From assembly GCA_025517465.1 (NCBI GenBank), contig JAOPKE010000011.1, forward strand, positions 95,494-159,493: a stretch of DNA of 64,000 nucleotides, given 5' to 3'. Source of the stretch: Halobacteria archaeon HArc-gm2 (lineage in GTDB: Archaea; Halobacteriota; Halobacteria; Halobacteriales; Haloarculaceae). The notes beneath the pieces were generated by a model. The model did not search any database. It saw nothing but the letters and a program-made list of their open reading frames with translations, and was not told where the DNA came from. The translations under genes and the position numbers were made by a program. Positions 43,455-51,691 of this stretch are shown here, in pieces. The number at the start of each line of letters is the position of its first letter. Within the stretch, counting starts at the first letter, position 1.

Positions 43455-44444
43455 ATGGCAGCATCCACGCCCACACCGGGCATCCACCACGTCACCTGTA
43501 TCGCGGGCGACCCGCAGCGGAACCTCGACTTCTGGGTCGAAGCGCTGGGCCTCCGGCTGGTCAAGCGCTCGATCAACCAGGACGACCCCGGGACGTACCA
43601 CTTCTTCTTCGCCGACGCGGAGGGCAACCCCGGAACGAGCATGACGTTCTTCCCCTGGGAGAACCAGTCGGGCGGCAAGGTCGGTTCAGGCCAGGTCTCC
43701 CGGACCGCGTTCCGCGTCCCCGAGGGGAGCCTCGACTACTGGGAAGGCCGGTTCGACGAGTACGGCGTCGACTACGACGAGCGCGTCGAGCGATTCGGCG
43801 AGACGGTCCTCCCGTTCCGCGACCCCGACGGCCTCCCGGTCGAACTGGTCGCAGTCGAGATCCCCGAGGACGACCCCACGGTCCCGTGGACGGAGTTCGT
43901 CCCTGACGAGTACGCCATCCGCGGGTTCCACTCGGTGACGCTCTGGCTGGCCGACCCCGGTCCGACGACGGAGTTGCTCAAAACGATGGGCCTGGCGGAG
44001 GTCGGCACCGAGCAGGCCCAGGGCGATACGCCGGGCGACGAGCGGACTCGCTTCGCCGCGGAGGGGCCGGTCGGGCGCTACGTCGACGTGCTCCCGACCA
44101 TCGAGGGCGGCCGGCAGGGCCACGGCACGGTCCACCACGTCGCCTTCCAGACGCCCACCGACGAGGACCAGGAGTCGATGCGCAAGGCGGTCCGGTCGGA
44201 CGGTCTCAGCCCCACCCAGCAGATCGACCGTCACTGGTTCCGGTCGGTGTACTTCCGCGAGCACGGCGGCGTGCTGTTCGAACTCGCGACGAACGGGCCG
44301 GGCTACGACAGCGACGAACCGCTCGACGATCTGGGCGGTCGCCTCGTCCTCCCCGGCAAGTTCGAGGCCCGGCGCGAGGAGATCGAGGCCGGCCTCGCCG
44401 ACGTGACGGTCCCGCGGGCCGAGCAGGTCGAAGCCGACGACTGA
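43455..44444 (+). CDS. VOC-family ring-cleaving dioxygenase (MhqO-like)
   Basis: A 329-residue protein with two vicinal-oxygen-chelate modules: TPGIHHVTCIAGDPQRNLDFWVEALGLRLVKRSINQDDPGTYHFFFAD near the start and IRGFHSVTLWLADPGPTTELLKTMGL from about residue 150. Metal-ligand His in GIHHVT and GTVHHVAFQT, and Glu in VLFELATNGPGY. The family opens hydroquinone or catechol-type rings or acts as glyoxalase. Substrate unknown. The 82-108-bp element family member ends 65 bp upstream. Confidence 0.9.
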   Translation: MAASTPTPGIHHVTCIAGDPQRNLDFWVEALGLRLVKRSINQDDPGTYHFFFADAEGNPGTSMTFFPWENQSGGKVGSGQVSRTAFRVPEGSLDYWEGRFDEYGVDYDERVERFGETVLPFRDPDGLPVELVAVEIPEDDPTVPWTEFVPDEYAIRGFHSVTLWLADPGPTTELLKTMGLAEVGTEQAQGDTPGDERTRFAAEGPVGRYVDVLPTIEGGRQGHGTVHHVAFQTPTDEDQESMRKAVRSDGLSPTQQIDRHWFRSVYFREHGGVLFELATNGPGYDSDEPLDDLGGRLVLPGKFEARREEIEAGLADVTVPRAEQVEADD

Positions 44445-44509
44445 CAGGGACCGACTCGGCCCGGCTCCCACACCACCGCTCTTTTGTTCCGCTCCGCTGA
44501 CAGGGTGCC

Positions 44510-45163
44510 ATGGCCGAGGAAGCCGAGAGCCTGGTCGAGGCGATTCGACCGGTCGCTCGATCCTACTTCCCGCCGGAGACGAGCCCCGCCCACGACTGGT
44601 TTCACGTCCAGCGGGTCGAGACGAACGCACAGCGACTCCTCGCCGAATTGTCCGACGCTGACACCGAATGCGTTCGGCTCGCGGTCCTGCTGCACGACAT
44701 CGGCCGGGCGAAGGAGGACGCCGGCGAGATCGAGGACCACGCCGTGTGGGGCGCCGACGAGAGCGAGCGAATCCTCCGCGAGCACGGCGCTGCGGAGGAA
44801 GCGATCGAGACCGTGAGACACTGCATCCACGCCCACCGCTATTCCAACGCGATCGAACCCGAGACCATCGAGGCGGAGATCGTCAGCGACGCGGACAACC
44901 TCGACGCGATGGGCGCGGTCGGCATCGCCCGCTGTTTCGCCTACGGCGGAGAGCTGGGGTCGCCGATACACGACCCGTCGCTCCCGCCCGAGGACGATCC
45001 GACATCGGCCGGGAAGACGCAGTTCAACCATCTCCACAGGAAGATCCTCGACCTCCCGAATCGGATGTACACCGACGCCGGACGCGACCTCGCTGACGAG
45101 CGAACCGGGTTCGTCCGGGAGTTCCTCGCGCAGTTCGAACGGGAGACGACCGGCGAGCGATAG
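44510..45163 (+). CDS. HD-domain phosphohydrolase
   Basis: A 217-residue metal-dependent phosphohydrolase: HDWFHVQRVETNAQRLLAEL, VRLAVLLHDIGRAKEDAGEIEDHA (the HD pair), HCIHAHRYSN, and VSDADNLDAMGAVGIARCFAYGG (second Asp). The order H..HD..H..D is the classical HD motif. It probably hydrolyses a phosphoester of a nucleotide or similar small molecule. Substrate not predictable. Confidence 0.9.
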   Translation: MAEEAESLVEAIRPVARSYFPPETSPAHDWFHVQRVETNAQRLLAELSDADTECVRLAVLLHDIGRAKEDAGEIEDHAVWGADESERILREHGAAEEAIETVRHCIHAHRYSNAIEPETIEAEIVSDADNLDAMGAVGIARCFAYGGELGSPIHDPSLPPEDDPTSAGKTQFNHLHRKILDLPNRMYTDAGRDLADERTGFVREFLAQFERETTGER

Positions 45164-45557
45164 CGTGCCAAGGGCTGAGCGGCTGGTGGACGTGTACAAT
45201 AACGAAAGTGGTCCAGCCACGGCGACGGACAGATCTACGTGGCCGGACGTGTGGGGATGGGTGGGGAGTCTGCCGGGGACGGAATCCGGCAGGTAACTGA
45301 CGGAGTGGACGAAGGATAGAAGATCAGGCTTACTCGTTAGGTATTGATCCGACTCGACCGGAGCGCGAGGAACCGAACGCCGGAAGCGACGCCGATCGAG
45401 TGCGTCGGCGTCACGGATCGCACTCGCCCACGTGCGTGGGGGTTCGACACACGCCGTCCCGATTTCGGATGCCAGAGGCCGCCTGTCGCGAGATTGGGGA
45501 AAGTACCCCTTCGATGACCACAATATCTAATAGATGGGGGCAGCAAGAGTGAGTGGA
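45164..45557. other. Intergenic region before the oxidase operon
   Basis: 394 bp without a credible gene. It contains a short dyad CTGCCGG/CCGGCAG near 45269-45291 and, close to the operon, a TATA-like ATATCTAATA at 45523-45532 centred about 30 nt before the coxB ATG at 45558. That box supports 45558 over the upstream ATG at 45534. Confidence 0.5.
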
Positions 45558-46484
45558 ATGCTGGGTGTTCACACGGTATCGTCTTTCATACTCGCGTGGT
45601 TCCCCGTCGCCCACGCCGGGGACGTCAGGGCCCCGGCTGACGTCTTCAACGAGATCTTCACGGTCTTTCTGGTGCTCGGGACGGCCGTCGGCGTGGTGGT
45701 GGTCGGGTACACGCTGTACAACGCGTACAAGTACCGGGACGGCGCCGGCGACGGCGTCGACGCGGACGTCGAACGGCCCCAGATGGGCGAAATACCTACG
45801 GGCGGGGGTGGTGGGAAGAAGCTGTTCCTCTCGCTGACGATCAGCGCTATCATCGTCGTCGGGCTGATCCTCTGGACGTACGTCTCGCTGCTGTACATCG
45901 AGACGGGCCCGTCCAGTCAGCAGGCCCAGCAGCAGGCGCTGGACAACGCCGGCATCGCGTCGGCGAGCGAGTCCGACGCGGCGGCACAGGCCCAGGCGAA
46001 CCAGTCGGGCGAACTGAACCCGATCACCATCGACGTCATCGGCCACCAGTTCTCCTGGCAGTTCGTCTACCCGAACGGGCACACGACGACGGGTGAGTTA
46101 CGGGTGCCACAGAACCGCCTGATCGAGCTCAACGTGACCTCCGCCGACGTGTTCCACAACATCGGCTCGCCGGAGCTCCGGTTCAAGGCCGACGCGGTGC
46201 CGGGCCAGGAGACCGACGCCTGGTTCGTCGCCAAGCAGACGGGCACCTACCAGGCCAACTGCTACGAACTGTGTGGCTCGGGCCACTCCTACATGACCGC
46301 GGACATCCGCGTCGTCACCCAGAACGGCTACGACCAGTGGTACGACCGGACCAACGAGACGGCCGGCAACGAGACCGGCGGTAACGCTACGGAGGCCGGC
46401 GGCAACGAGAGCGCCAGTATCGAGAGCGCCCGCGTGACGGCCGGTTCCGGTCCCGCCGCGGCCCAGCAGGTGATCACCCCATGA
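45558..46484 (+). CDS. coxB: Cytochrome c oxidase-type subunit II (CuA)
   Basis: A 308-residue protein from MLGVHTVSSFILAWFPVAHAG, a signal or first helix. Two transmembrane spans follow (FTVFLVLGTAVGVVVVGYTLY, LFLSLTISAIIVVGLILWTY). The cupredoxin domain has the CuA ligands: His in VFHNIGSPEL, then CYELCGSGHSYM (two Cys, Glu, His, Met). DVIGHQFSWQFVYPNG is the conserved aromatic entry site. The C-terminal 45 residues are unusual: Gly/Asn/Thr with four N-X-T/S sequons. First gene of the oxidase operon, ATGA overlap with the next. Confidence 0.96.
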   Translation: MLGVHTVSSFILAWFPVAHAGDVRAPADVFNEIFTVFLVLGTAVGVVVVGYTLYNAYKYRDGAGDGVDADVERPQMGEIPTGGGGGKKLFLSLTISAIIVVGLILWTYVSLLYIETGPSSQQAQQQALDNAGIASASESDAAAQAQANQSGELNPITIDVIGHQFSWQFVYPNGHTTTGELRVPQNRLIELNVTSADVFHNIGSPELRFKADAVPGQETDAWFVAKQTGTYQANCYELCGSGHSYMTADIRVVTQNGYDQWYDRTNETAGNETGGNATEAGGNESASIESARVTAGSGPAAAQQVITP

Positions 46485-49162
46485 GCGAACTTCCACCGAA
46501 ATCGTCGATCAAGCGCTGGTTCCTGACGACCAACCACAAGGACATCGGGGTCCTCTACCTGATAACGGCGCTGTTCTTCCTGATATTCGGCGGGTTGCTC
46601 GCCCTGCTGTTCCGGATCGAGTTGCTCTCGCCCGCGGCGGACTTCCTCGGCGAGACCGGCTACAACCAGGCCGTCTCGGCCCACGGCCTGCTGATGGTGT
46701 TCTGGTTCATCTCACCGTTCGCCTTCGGGTTCGCCAACTACGTCGTCCCGCTCCAGATCGGGGCCGACGACCTGGCGTTCCCGCGGCTGAACGCGCTGTC
46801 GTACTGGTTCTACCTCTTTTCCGGGCTGCTGTTCGGTGTCTCGTTCTTCCAGGGCCAGACGTTCTCCGGCGGCTGGACGATGTACGCGCCGCTGAACACG
46901 CCGACGTACCTCCCCGGCGAGGCGCTCGGGGCGACGACGGTCGTCCTGGCGCTCATCATGTTCGTGACGGCGGTCACCCTCGGGTCGGTGAACTTCCTGA
47001 CGACGATGTACCGCATGCGCGCGGAGGGGCTCCGGATGCGGGACCTGCCGCTGTTCTCCATCTCGATCAACCTCACGGTGTGGATGATGCTGTTCGCCTT
47101 CGCCGCCCTGCTGGCGGCGCTGATGATCCTCACCTCGGACCACATCCTCGGCACCCACTACTTCTCCTACCAGATCGACGGCGCGGGGATCACGCAGGGG
47201 GCGAACAACCCCGGCGCCTCGCTGCTGTGGGCCCACCTGTTCTGGTTCTTCGGCCACCCGGAGGTGTACATCGTCTTCTTCCCGGCGCTGGGCATCATGG
47301 CCGAGTGCTTCCAGACGTTCACCGGCCGCCGCATCGTCGGGCGCAAGTGGTTCATCATCGCGATGGTGCTCGTCGCCCTGCAGAGCTTCATCGTCTGGAT
47401 GCACCACATGTTCCTCACCGGGATCAACCTGCAGATAAAGACCATCTTCATGGCGACGACCATCGGCATCTCCCTGCCGTTCGACCTGATGGTCTTCTCG
47501 CTGATCTACACGATGATCAAGGGACGGATCCGCTTCACGACGCCGTTCCTCTTCTCGCTGGGGGCACTCATCGTCTTCATCCTCGGCGGCATCACCGGCG
47601 TCTTCCTCGGCGCCGTCGTGCTGGACTACCAGTTCCGGGGCACCTACTGGGTCGTCGCCCACTTCCACTACGTGATGGTCGGCGGCGCGACGGCGCTCTT
47701 TGGCGGCCTCTACTACTGGTACCCGAAGATCACGGGGAAGATGTACGACGAGTTCCTCGGGAAGGTCCACTTCGGCGTGTTCATGCTGGGGTTCAACCTG
47801 CTGTACTTCCCGATGTTCCTCGCCTGGGAGACGCCACGGCGGGTGTTCGACTACGGCGGCCTCTCGACGACCATCGACCTGAGCGCGCTCGAACTCGGCG
47901 TCTACGTCATCCCCTACGAGGTCTGGCACAACATGTCGACGATCGGGGCCGCCATCCTCGGCGCCTCGTTCCTCATCATGTTCTACAACCTCTTCGTCAG
48001 CTACTGGCACGGGGAGGAGGTCGGCGACAACCCCTGGGCCTACGCCACCTCCGCGGAGTGGGCCGTCTCCTCGCCGCCGCCCCTGGAGAACTTCCACGAC
48101 ACGCCGAGCTACGCCTCGGGCAGGCTGGAGTTCCTCGACGACGAGGAGGTGGCCGCGCGGAGTAGCGGTTCGTCGGGTGGTGGCCTCGCCGGCCACGGCG
48201 CCACGGCGACGGACGGCGGGACCTCGACCGATGGCGGCACCTCGACAGACGGCGGCAAGCCGGGCAGCGCGACGGCGGCCTCCTCCGGCGTCCAGTCCGG
48301 CGGTGGCGCGCTCGCCCGTGCCGGCCCGGAGACCGCCCTCGGTACCGGCACGCCCGGCGAACACGGCCACGACGGCCACGCCGACCACGCCAGCCTCTGG
48401 CCGTTCATCGTCGGCATCGCCGGCTTCGTACTCTTCCTGGGGCTCTCGGGTATCCGGACGGGTGGGACGTTCTACACGTCGCTCACCGTCGTCGGCGCCG
48501 TCGGGGTGTTCGGCAGCTTCGTCGGCATGGCCCAGGAGCCGTTCCACGCGCCCGAACCCCTGCTGGCCGAGCGGTGGCCCTACGGCGGCGTCGAGAAGAT
48601 GAAACTCGGCATGTGGACGTTCCTGGCAAGCGACATCGTCCTGTTCGGGGCGTTCATCGGCTCGTACGTCTTCGTCCGGGTCGCCTACGGCTGGGAGGAG
48701 TGGCACCACCTCATCCCGGAGGCCCACGTCACGATGCCGGGGCTGATCAACACCTACCTGCTGCTCACCAGCAGTTTCGCCGTCGTGCTCGCGATGGTCG
48801 CCGCGGAGAAGGAATCTCGAAAGGGCGTCCTCCTCTCGCTCGGCGCGACGTTCGCGCTGGGCGTGGGCTTCCTGATCAACAAGGCCATGGAGTGGGACCA
48901 CCTGTTCAACCTCCACGGTTCGGAGGCGTTCCCCCACGGCTGGGACCTGACGACCAACCTCGCGTCGTCGACGTTCTACCTGACCACCGGACTCCACGGC
49001 GCCCACGTCGCCATCGGCCTCATCATGGTCGCCTACATGTTCCTGCGGGCGTGGAACGGCGCCTACATGGGCGACGAGAAGCCCATCGAGTATTTCGGAC
49101 TGTACTGGCACCTGGTGGACATCGTCTGGCTGTTCCTGTTCCCGCTGTTCTACATCCTCTGA
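46481..49162 (+). CDS. coxAC: Fused cytochrome oxidase subunits I and III
   Basis: An 893-residue heme-copper oxidase core fused to subunit III. Residues 1-560 are subunit I: heme a ligand in SAHGLLMVFWF (H68), CuB histidine and cross-linked Tyr in FFGHPEVYIVF, CuB HisHis in VWMHHMF, heme a3 and a ligands in VAHFHYVMVGG. Residues about 560-640 are a Gly/Ser/Thr/His linker (TDGGTSTDGG, EHGHDGHADH). Residues about 640-893 are subunit III with seven spans and WGLYWHLVDIVWLFLFPL-like end (YWHLVDIVWLFLFPLFY). It reduces oxygen to water and pumps protons in the membrane. Confidence 0.96.
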   Translation: MSELPPKSSIKRWFLTTNHKDIGVLYLITALFFLIFGGLLALLFRIELLSPAADFLGETGYNQAVSAHGLLMVFWFISPFAFGFANYVVPLQIGADDLAFPRLNALSYWFYLFSGLLFGVSFFQGQTFSGGWTMYAPLNTPTYLPGEALGATTVVLALIMFVTAVTLGSVNFLTTMYRMRAEGLRMRDLPLFSISINLTVWMMLFAFAALLAALMILTSDHILGTHYFSYQIDGAGITQGANNPGASLLWAHLFWFFGHPEVYIVFFPALGIMAECFQTFTGRRIVGRKWFIIAMVLVALQSFIVWMHHMFLTGINLQIKTIFMATTIGISLPFDLMVFSLIYTMIKGRIRFTTPFLFSLGALIVFILGGITGVFLGAVVLDYQFRGTYWVVAHFHYVMVGGATALFGGLYYWYPKITGKMYDEFLGKVHFGVFMLGFNLLYFPMFLAWETPRRVFDYGGLSTTIDLSALELGVYVIPYEVWHNMSTIGAAILGASFLIMFYNLFVSYWHGEEVGDNPWAYATSAEWAVSSPPPLENFHDTPSYASGRLEFLDDEEVAARSSGSSGGGLAGHGATATDGGTSTDGGTSTDGGKPGSATAASSGVQSGGGALARAGPETALGTGTPGEHGHDGHADHASLWPFIVGIAGFVLFLGLSGIRTGGTFYTSLTVVGAVGVFGSFVGMAQEPFHAPEPLLAERWPYGGVEKMKLGMWTFLASDIVLFGAFIGSYVFVRVAYGWEEWHHLIPEAHVTMPGLINTYLLLTSSFAVVLAMVAAEKESRKGVLLSLGATFALGVGFLINKAMEWDHLFNLHGSEAFPHGWDLTTNLASSTFYLTTGLHGAHVAIGLIMVAYMFLRAWNGAYMGDEKPIEYFGLYWHLVDIVWLFLFPLFYIL

Positions 49163-49174
49163 GGTGAACCAACA

Positions 49175-49444
49175 ATGTCACACACCAAACTGTACGCCGC
49201 GATATACGTCGTGCTGTTCGCCTTCGCGACCATCCAGGCGGTCGTCGAGTACGCCGGCTTCCTCGAGCAGTCGTACTGGCTGGCGTTCTGGGCCATCATC
49301 GTCCTGTCGGTGATCAAGGCCGTCATCGTCGCCGCCTACTACCAGCACCTGCGCTGGGAACCGCGGGCGGTGTCGTACCTCGTCGTCGGCGGCGTCGTCG
49401 CTGCCGTGGCGCTGACCGCCGCCGCGAGCTTCTCCATCACGTGA
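49175..49444 (+). CDS. coxD: Cytochrome oxidase subunit IV-type small membrane protein
   Basis: An 89-residue protein with three helices (LYAAIYVVLFAFATIQAVVEY, YWLAFWAIIVLSVIKAVIVAAYYQHL, YLVVGGVVAAVALTAAASF), length and layout of prokaryotic COX4-type subunits. 12 bp after coxAC. It probably stabilises the complex. Confidence 0.88.
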   Translation: MSHTKLYAAIYVVLFAFATIQAVVEYAGFLEQSYWLAFWAIIVLSVIKAVIVAAYYQHLRWEPRAVSYLVVGGVVAAVALTAAASFSIT

Positions 49445-49446
49445 CC

Positions 49447-49551
49447 ATGACTGGACCAGCACACACCCACGACGACACCGACGAACCGACGGCGAAGGAT
49501 AGCAGCCGGCACCGTCCAGCGGCCCACACCGCGACGGGAGGGCGACCATGA
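49447..49551 (+). CDS. 34-residue coupled mini-ORF in the oxidase operon
   Basis: Starts 2 bp after the coxD stop and ends with an ATGA overlap with the next gene. MTGPAHTHDDTDEPTAKDSS is His/Asp/Thr-rich and soluble. It may bind metal or serve only to pass ribosomes along. Existence is uncertain, but the two tight junctions favour translation. Confidence 0.4.
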   Translation: MTGPAHTHDDTDEPTAKDSSRHRPAAHTATGGRP

Positions 49552-49985
49552 GCGCCACGTACGTCACGAGCATGCTGGTGATGGCCGCCCTCGCCGTGCT
49601 CGTCCTGATTGCCCTCGTCCGGAGTCGCCGGTGGTACCACTACGCACCGGCACCCGACGAGCACGGCCAGGTCCCGGCGCTGGAAGGCGAGCGCCGCCCG
49701 CCGCTCCTCGAACGGCCGACGACCTGGATCGTCGGCTTCGTCGCGCTGATGCTCGGCGCCGTCGGCGGCGTCTTCGCGTTCGTCACGAACCCCGACGCGC
49801 CGGCCGGACTGCTCAGCCTGCCGGTCCTCGCCGTCGGCGGCCTCATGCTGGGCGGGTACCTGCTGTATGGCACCTACTCGGCCGCGAAGGGGCGCGGCCA
49901 CCCCAGTTCCATCGCCGCCGCAGAGACCGCGACGCTGGCCGGCGCGCTCTTCCTCGTCGCCGTCTCGGCGCAGTTGATCGGCTGA
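49548..49985 (+). CDS. Oxidase-operon membrane protein
   Basis: A 145-residue protein with four spans: one N-terminal (VTSMLVMAALAVLVLIALV), then IVGFVALMLGAVGGVFAFV, LPVLAVGGLMLGGYLLYGTY and TATLAGALFLVAVSAQLIG after a 40-residue hydrophilic loop (RRWYHYAPAPDEHGQVPALEGERRP split by it). The ATGA overlap and operon place suggest a role in terminal-oxidase assembly or stability. Not a named subunit. Confidence 0.8.
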   Translation: MSATYVTSMLVMAALAVLVLIALVRSRRWYHYAPAPDEHGQVPALEGERRPPLLERPTTWIVGFVALMLGAVGGVFAFVTNPDAPAGLLSLPVLAVGGLMLGGYLLYGTYSAAKGRGHPSSIAAAETATLAGALFLVAVSAQLIG

Positions 49986-49992
49986 GGCGACG

Positions 49993-50499
49993 CTACGATT
50001 CTTTCGGCAGCGTCGTCGACCCGAGCACTTCGCCGTCGTGGTCGTCGGACCGGTACCACCGAACTTCGACGTCGTCTCCCGGCGTGACCGCTTCCAGCGT
50101 GACAGAGTCGCCAGCCTCGATCGGATAGGGATCCGCCGTCGCGAGTTCGCGCCACGTCCGACGATGGGTGGTCGGCGTCCGCGTCGGCGTGAGGGTCGCG
50201 TCGGTCGGGATGGGGTGGTCCGGCCACGTCGTCACGACCAGTTCCAGGCGTGCGGTGTTCTCGGTGGTGAGCGAGTCCCCGGACTCGTGCCTGACGGTCA
50301 CCGGTGCAGTGGGGGAGTCCTGGACGAACGCCCACTCGACCTGCGGTGATTCGGGGGTCGGCTGGTCCATCGTCGTCTCGGTCCCGGCGTCGTCACTGTT
50401 CCTTGCTCGGTCCGTGGTAGTGTCTCCACCGTCGGGTCGCAGGGACTGACAGCCGGTGAGGACCGCGGGGAGGGCGGCGATGACGTCGCGTCGTCGCAT
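49993..50499 (-). CDS. Lipoprotein, unknown
   Basis: A 168-residue protein from MRRRDVIAALPAVLTGCQSL: short basic start (RRRD, Tat-like) and lipobox LTGC. A Thr/Asp linker then an Ig-like beta domain (VEWAFVQDSPTAPVTVRHESGDSL, EAGDSVTLEAVTPGDDVEVRWY). It is convergent with the oxidase operon (8 bp apart). The longer upstream frame is in the wrong phase of the neighbour and was rejected. Confidence 0.82.
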   Translation of the reverse strand: MRRRDVIAALPAVLTGCQSLRPDGGDTTTDRARNSDDAGTETTMDQPTPESPQVEWAFVQDSPTAPVTVRHESGDSLTTENTARLELVVTTWPDHPIPTDATLTPTRTPTTHRRTWRELATADPYPIEAGDSVTLEAVTPGDDVEVRWYRSDDHDGEVLGSTTLPKES

Positions 50500-50546
50500 A
50501 TCGGCACCCCGGCGTCGGGCGCCGTAAGCTTCGTGGTCACGTCCGC

Positions 50547-51470
50547 TCACCGCGCGTACGCGTCGAATGGGTTGTCGTGCGTTATCCGCCGTATCGTCTC
50601 CTCGTCGATCTCGGCGTCGCGAAGTTTCGGGAGGAACTCGTCGACGAGGTAGGTGTAGGGTTTCTGCTCGCCACCGCCCGGTTCGGAGGGGTCGTACCAG
50701 CCACGGTCCTGGCTCAACAGGAGGTTGTCGGTGTACCCCGCGTCGATCATCGTCTCGATCCGGGCGACGTACTCGGCGTCGTCCTGGTCGTCGCCGCCGA
50801 TCCAGTCGTACTCCACGAACGCACCGCGTTCGGCGACCTCGCGGTGGTACCGCTCGTCGTCGGCCTGCGCGTGGATCCAGATGAACCGCTCCGCGTCGTG
50901 GCCGGCTTCTTCGAGGACGTCGAGTTGCTGGTGGACGACGTCGCCGTGGAGCGTGTGGCTCCCGACGACGGCACCGGTTTCGGCCCCTGCGCGGGCGGCG
51001 GCCCGTAGGATCTTCGCCTCGTCGTCGGAGAGCCCCGTCGGGTCGTCGTCGTCCGTGCTGACCTTGATCCAGGCGGCCCGCACGCCGGTGTCGTCGACGC
51101 CGTCGGTCAGCTCTTCGACCATCCACGCGGCGAGTTCGTCCTCGCTCGCCTCGCGGGCCCACTGCGGAATCGACGGCTCCTGGTAGATGCCCGTCGGGAC
51201 GACGATTGGAAATTCGGTGGCCTCCGAGACGGCCAGGTCGATATCGACGCGCCGACCGACCCCCTCCGGCGTCGCTTCGACGAGGGCGGTGACGCCGGCG
51301 TCGCGTGCGCGTTCGACCTCCGGGCCCATCACGTCCACGACGTCGGCCGGGTCGGCGTCACGCCAGTTGGCCGCTTCCATGGGCCCGAGGTCGACGAAGA
51401 CGTGCTCGTGGGGGAGGACGAGTCCCAGGTCCTCGCGTTCCATCGACCCCTGCGTGGTGTACAGTCGCAT
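50547..51470 (-). CDS. Phosphotriesterase-family metal-dependent hydrolase
   Basis: A 307-residue TIM-barrel amidohydrolase: GLVLPHEHVFVDLGP (first metal His pair), VTALVEATPEGVGRR, WIKVSTDDDD (bridging Lys), VVGSHTLHGD and FIWIHAQADDE (His), and LLLSQDRGWYD (Asp). PTE-like proteins hydrolyse lactones or phosphotriesters; lactonase activity is common but unproven here. Single gene. Confidence 0.9.
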   Translation of the reverse strand: MRLYTTQGSMEREDLGLVLPHEHVFVDLGPMEAANWRDADPADVVDVMGPEVERARDAGVTALVEATPEGVGRRVDIDLAVSEATEFPIVVPTGIYQEPSIPQWAREASEDELAAWMVEELTDGVDDTGVRAAWIKVSTDDDDPTGLSDDEAKILRAAARAGAETGAVVGSHTLHGDVVHQQLDVLEEAGHDAERFIWIHAQADDERYHREVAERGAFVEYDWIGGDDQDDAEYVARIETMIDAGYTDNLLLSQDRGWYDPSEPGGGEQKPYTYLVDEFLPKLRDAEIDEETIRRITHDNPFDAYAR

Positions 51471-51595
51471 GCCTCACGCTCTCCGCGAGGGAAGGTAAAT
51501 CCCGGCACCGGGTCGTCAGGTCCGCGCGCGGACCAACCACTCGAACCCGAACGGGCACGGGGTTTATCATCTCGTCGCGGTTGAGGTACCATGTA

Positions 51596-51691
51596 ATGCC
51601 AGGCCACTGGGCTGGGACCCGCTCGACGCACACCGACGGCCGCTCGAACGCACCCGTTCCGGACCCGAGACCGGAGGCCGTCGCGACGTGA
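51596..51691 (+). CDS. 31-residue mini-ORF ahead of the histidine kinase
   Basis: A TATA-like TTTATCA lies about 32 nt before this ATG, so the ORF begins close to the predicted transcript 5' end. MPGHWAGTRSTHTDGRSNAP is not a recognisable protein. Its TGA overlaps the GTG of the kinase (GTGA), which suggests coupled translation. Peptide function is unlikely but possible. Confidence 0.4.
   Translation: MPGHWAGTRSTHTDGRSNAPVPDPRPEAVAT

Noticed and set aside
45534..45557. Upstream ATG for coxB (MGAARVSG)
   Set aside because: The only TATA-like box sits about 10 nt before it, while it is about 30 nt before the ATG at 45558, so the later ATG fits archaeal promoters better.
46712..49111. 799-codon open frame antisense to coxAC
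   Set aside because: Sense strand has clear heme and copper ligands; the antisense protein is Asp/Glu/Arg/Val noise.
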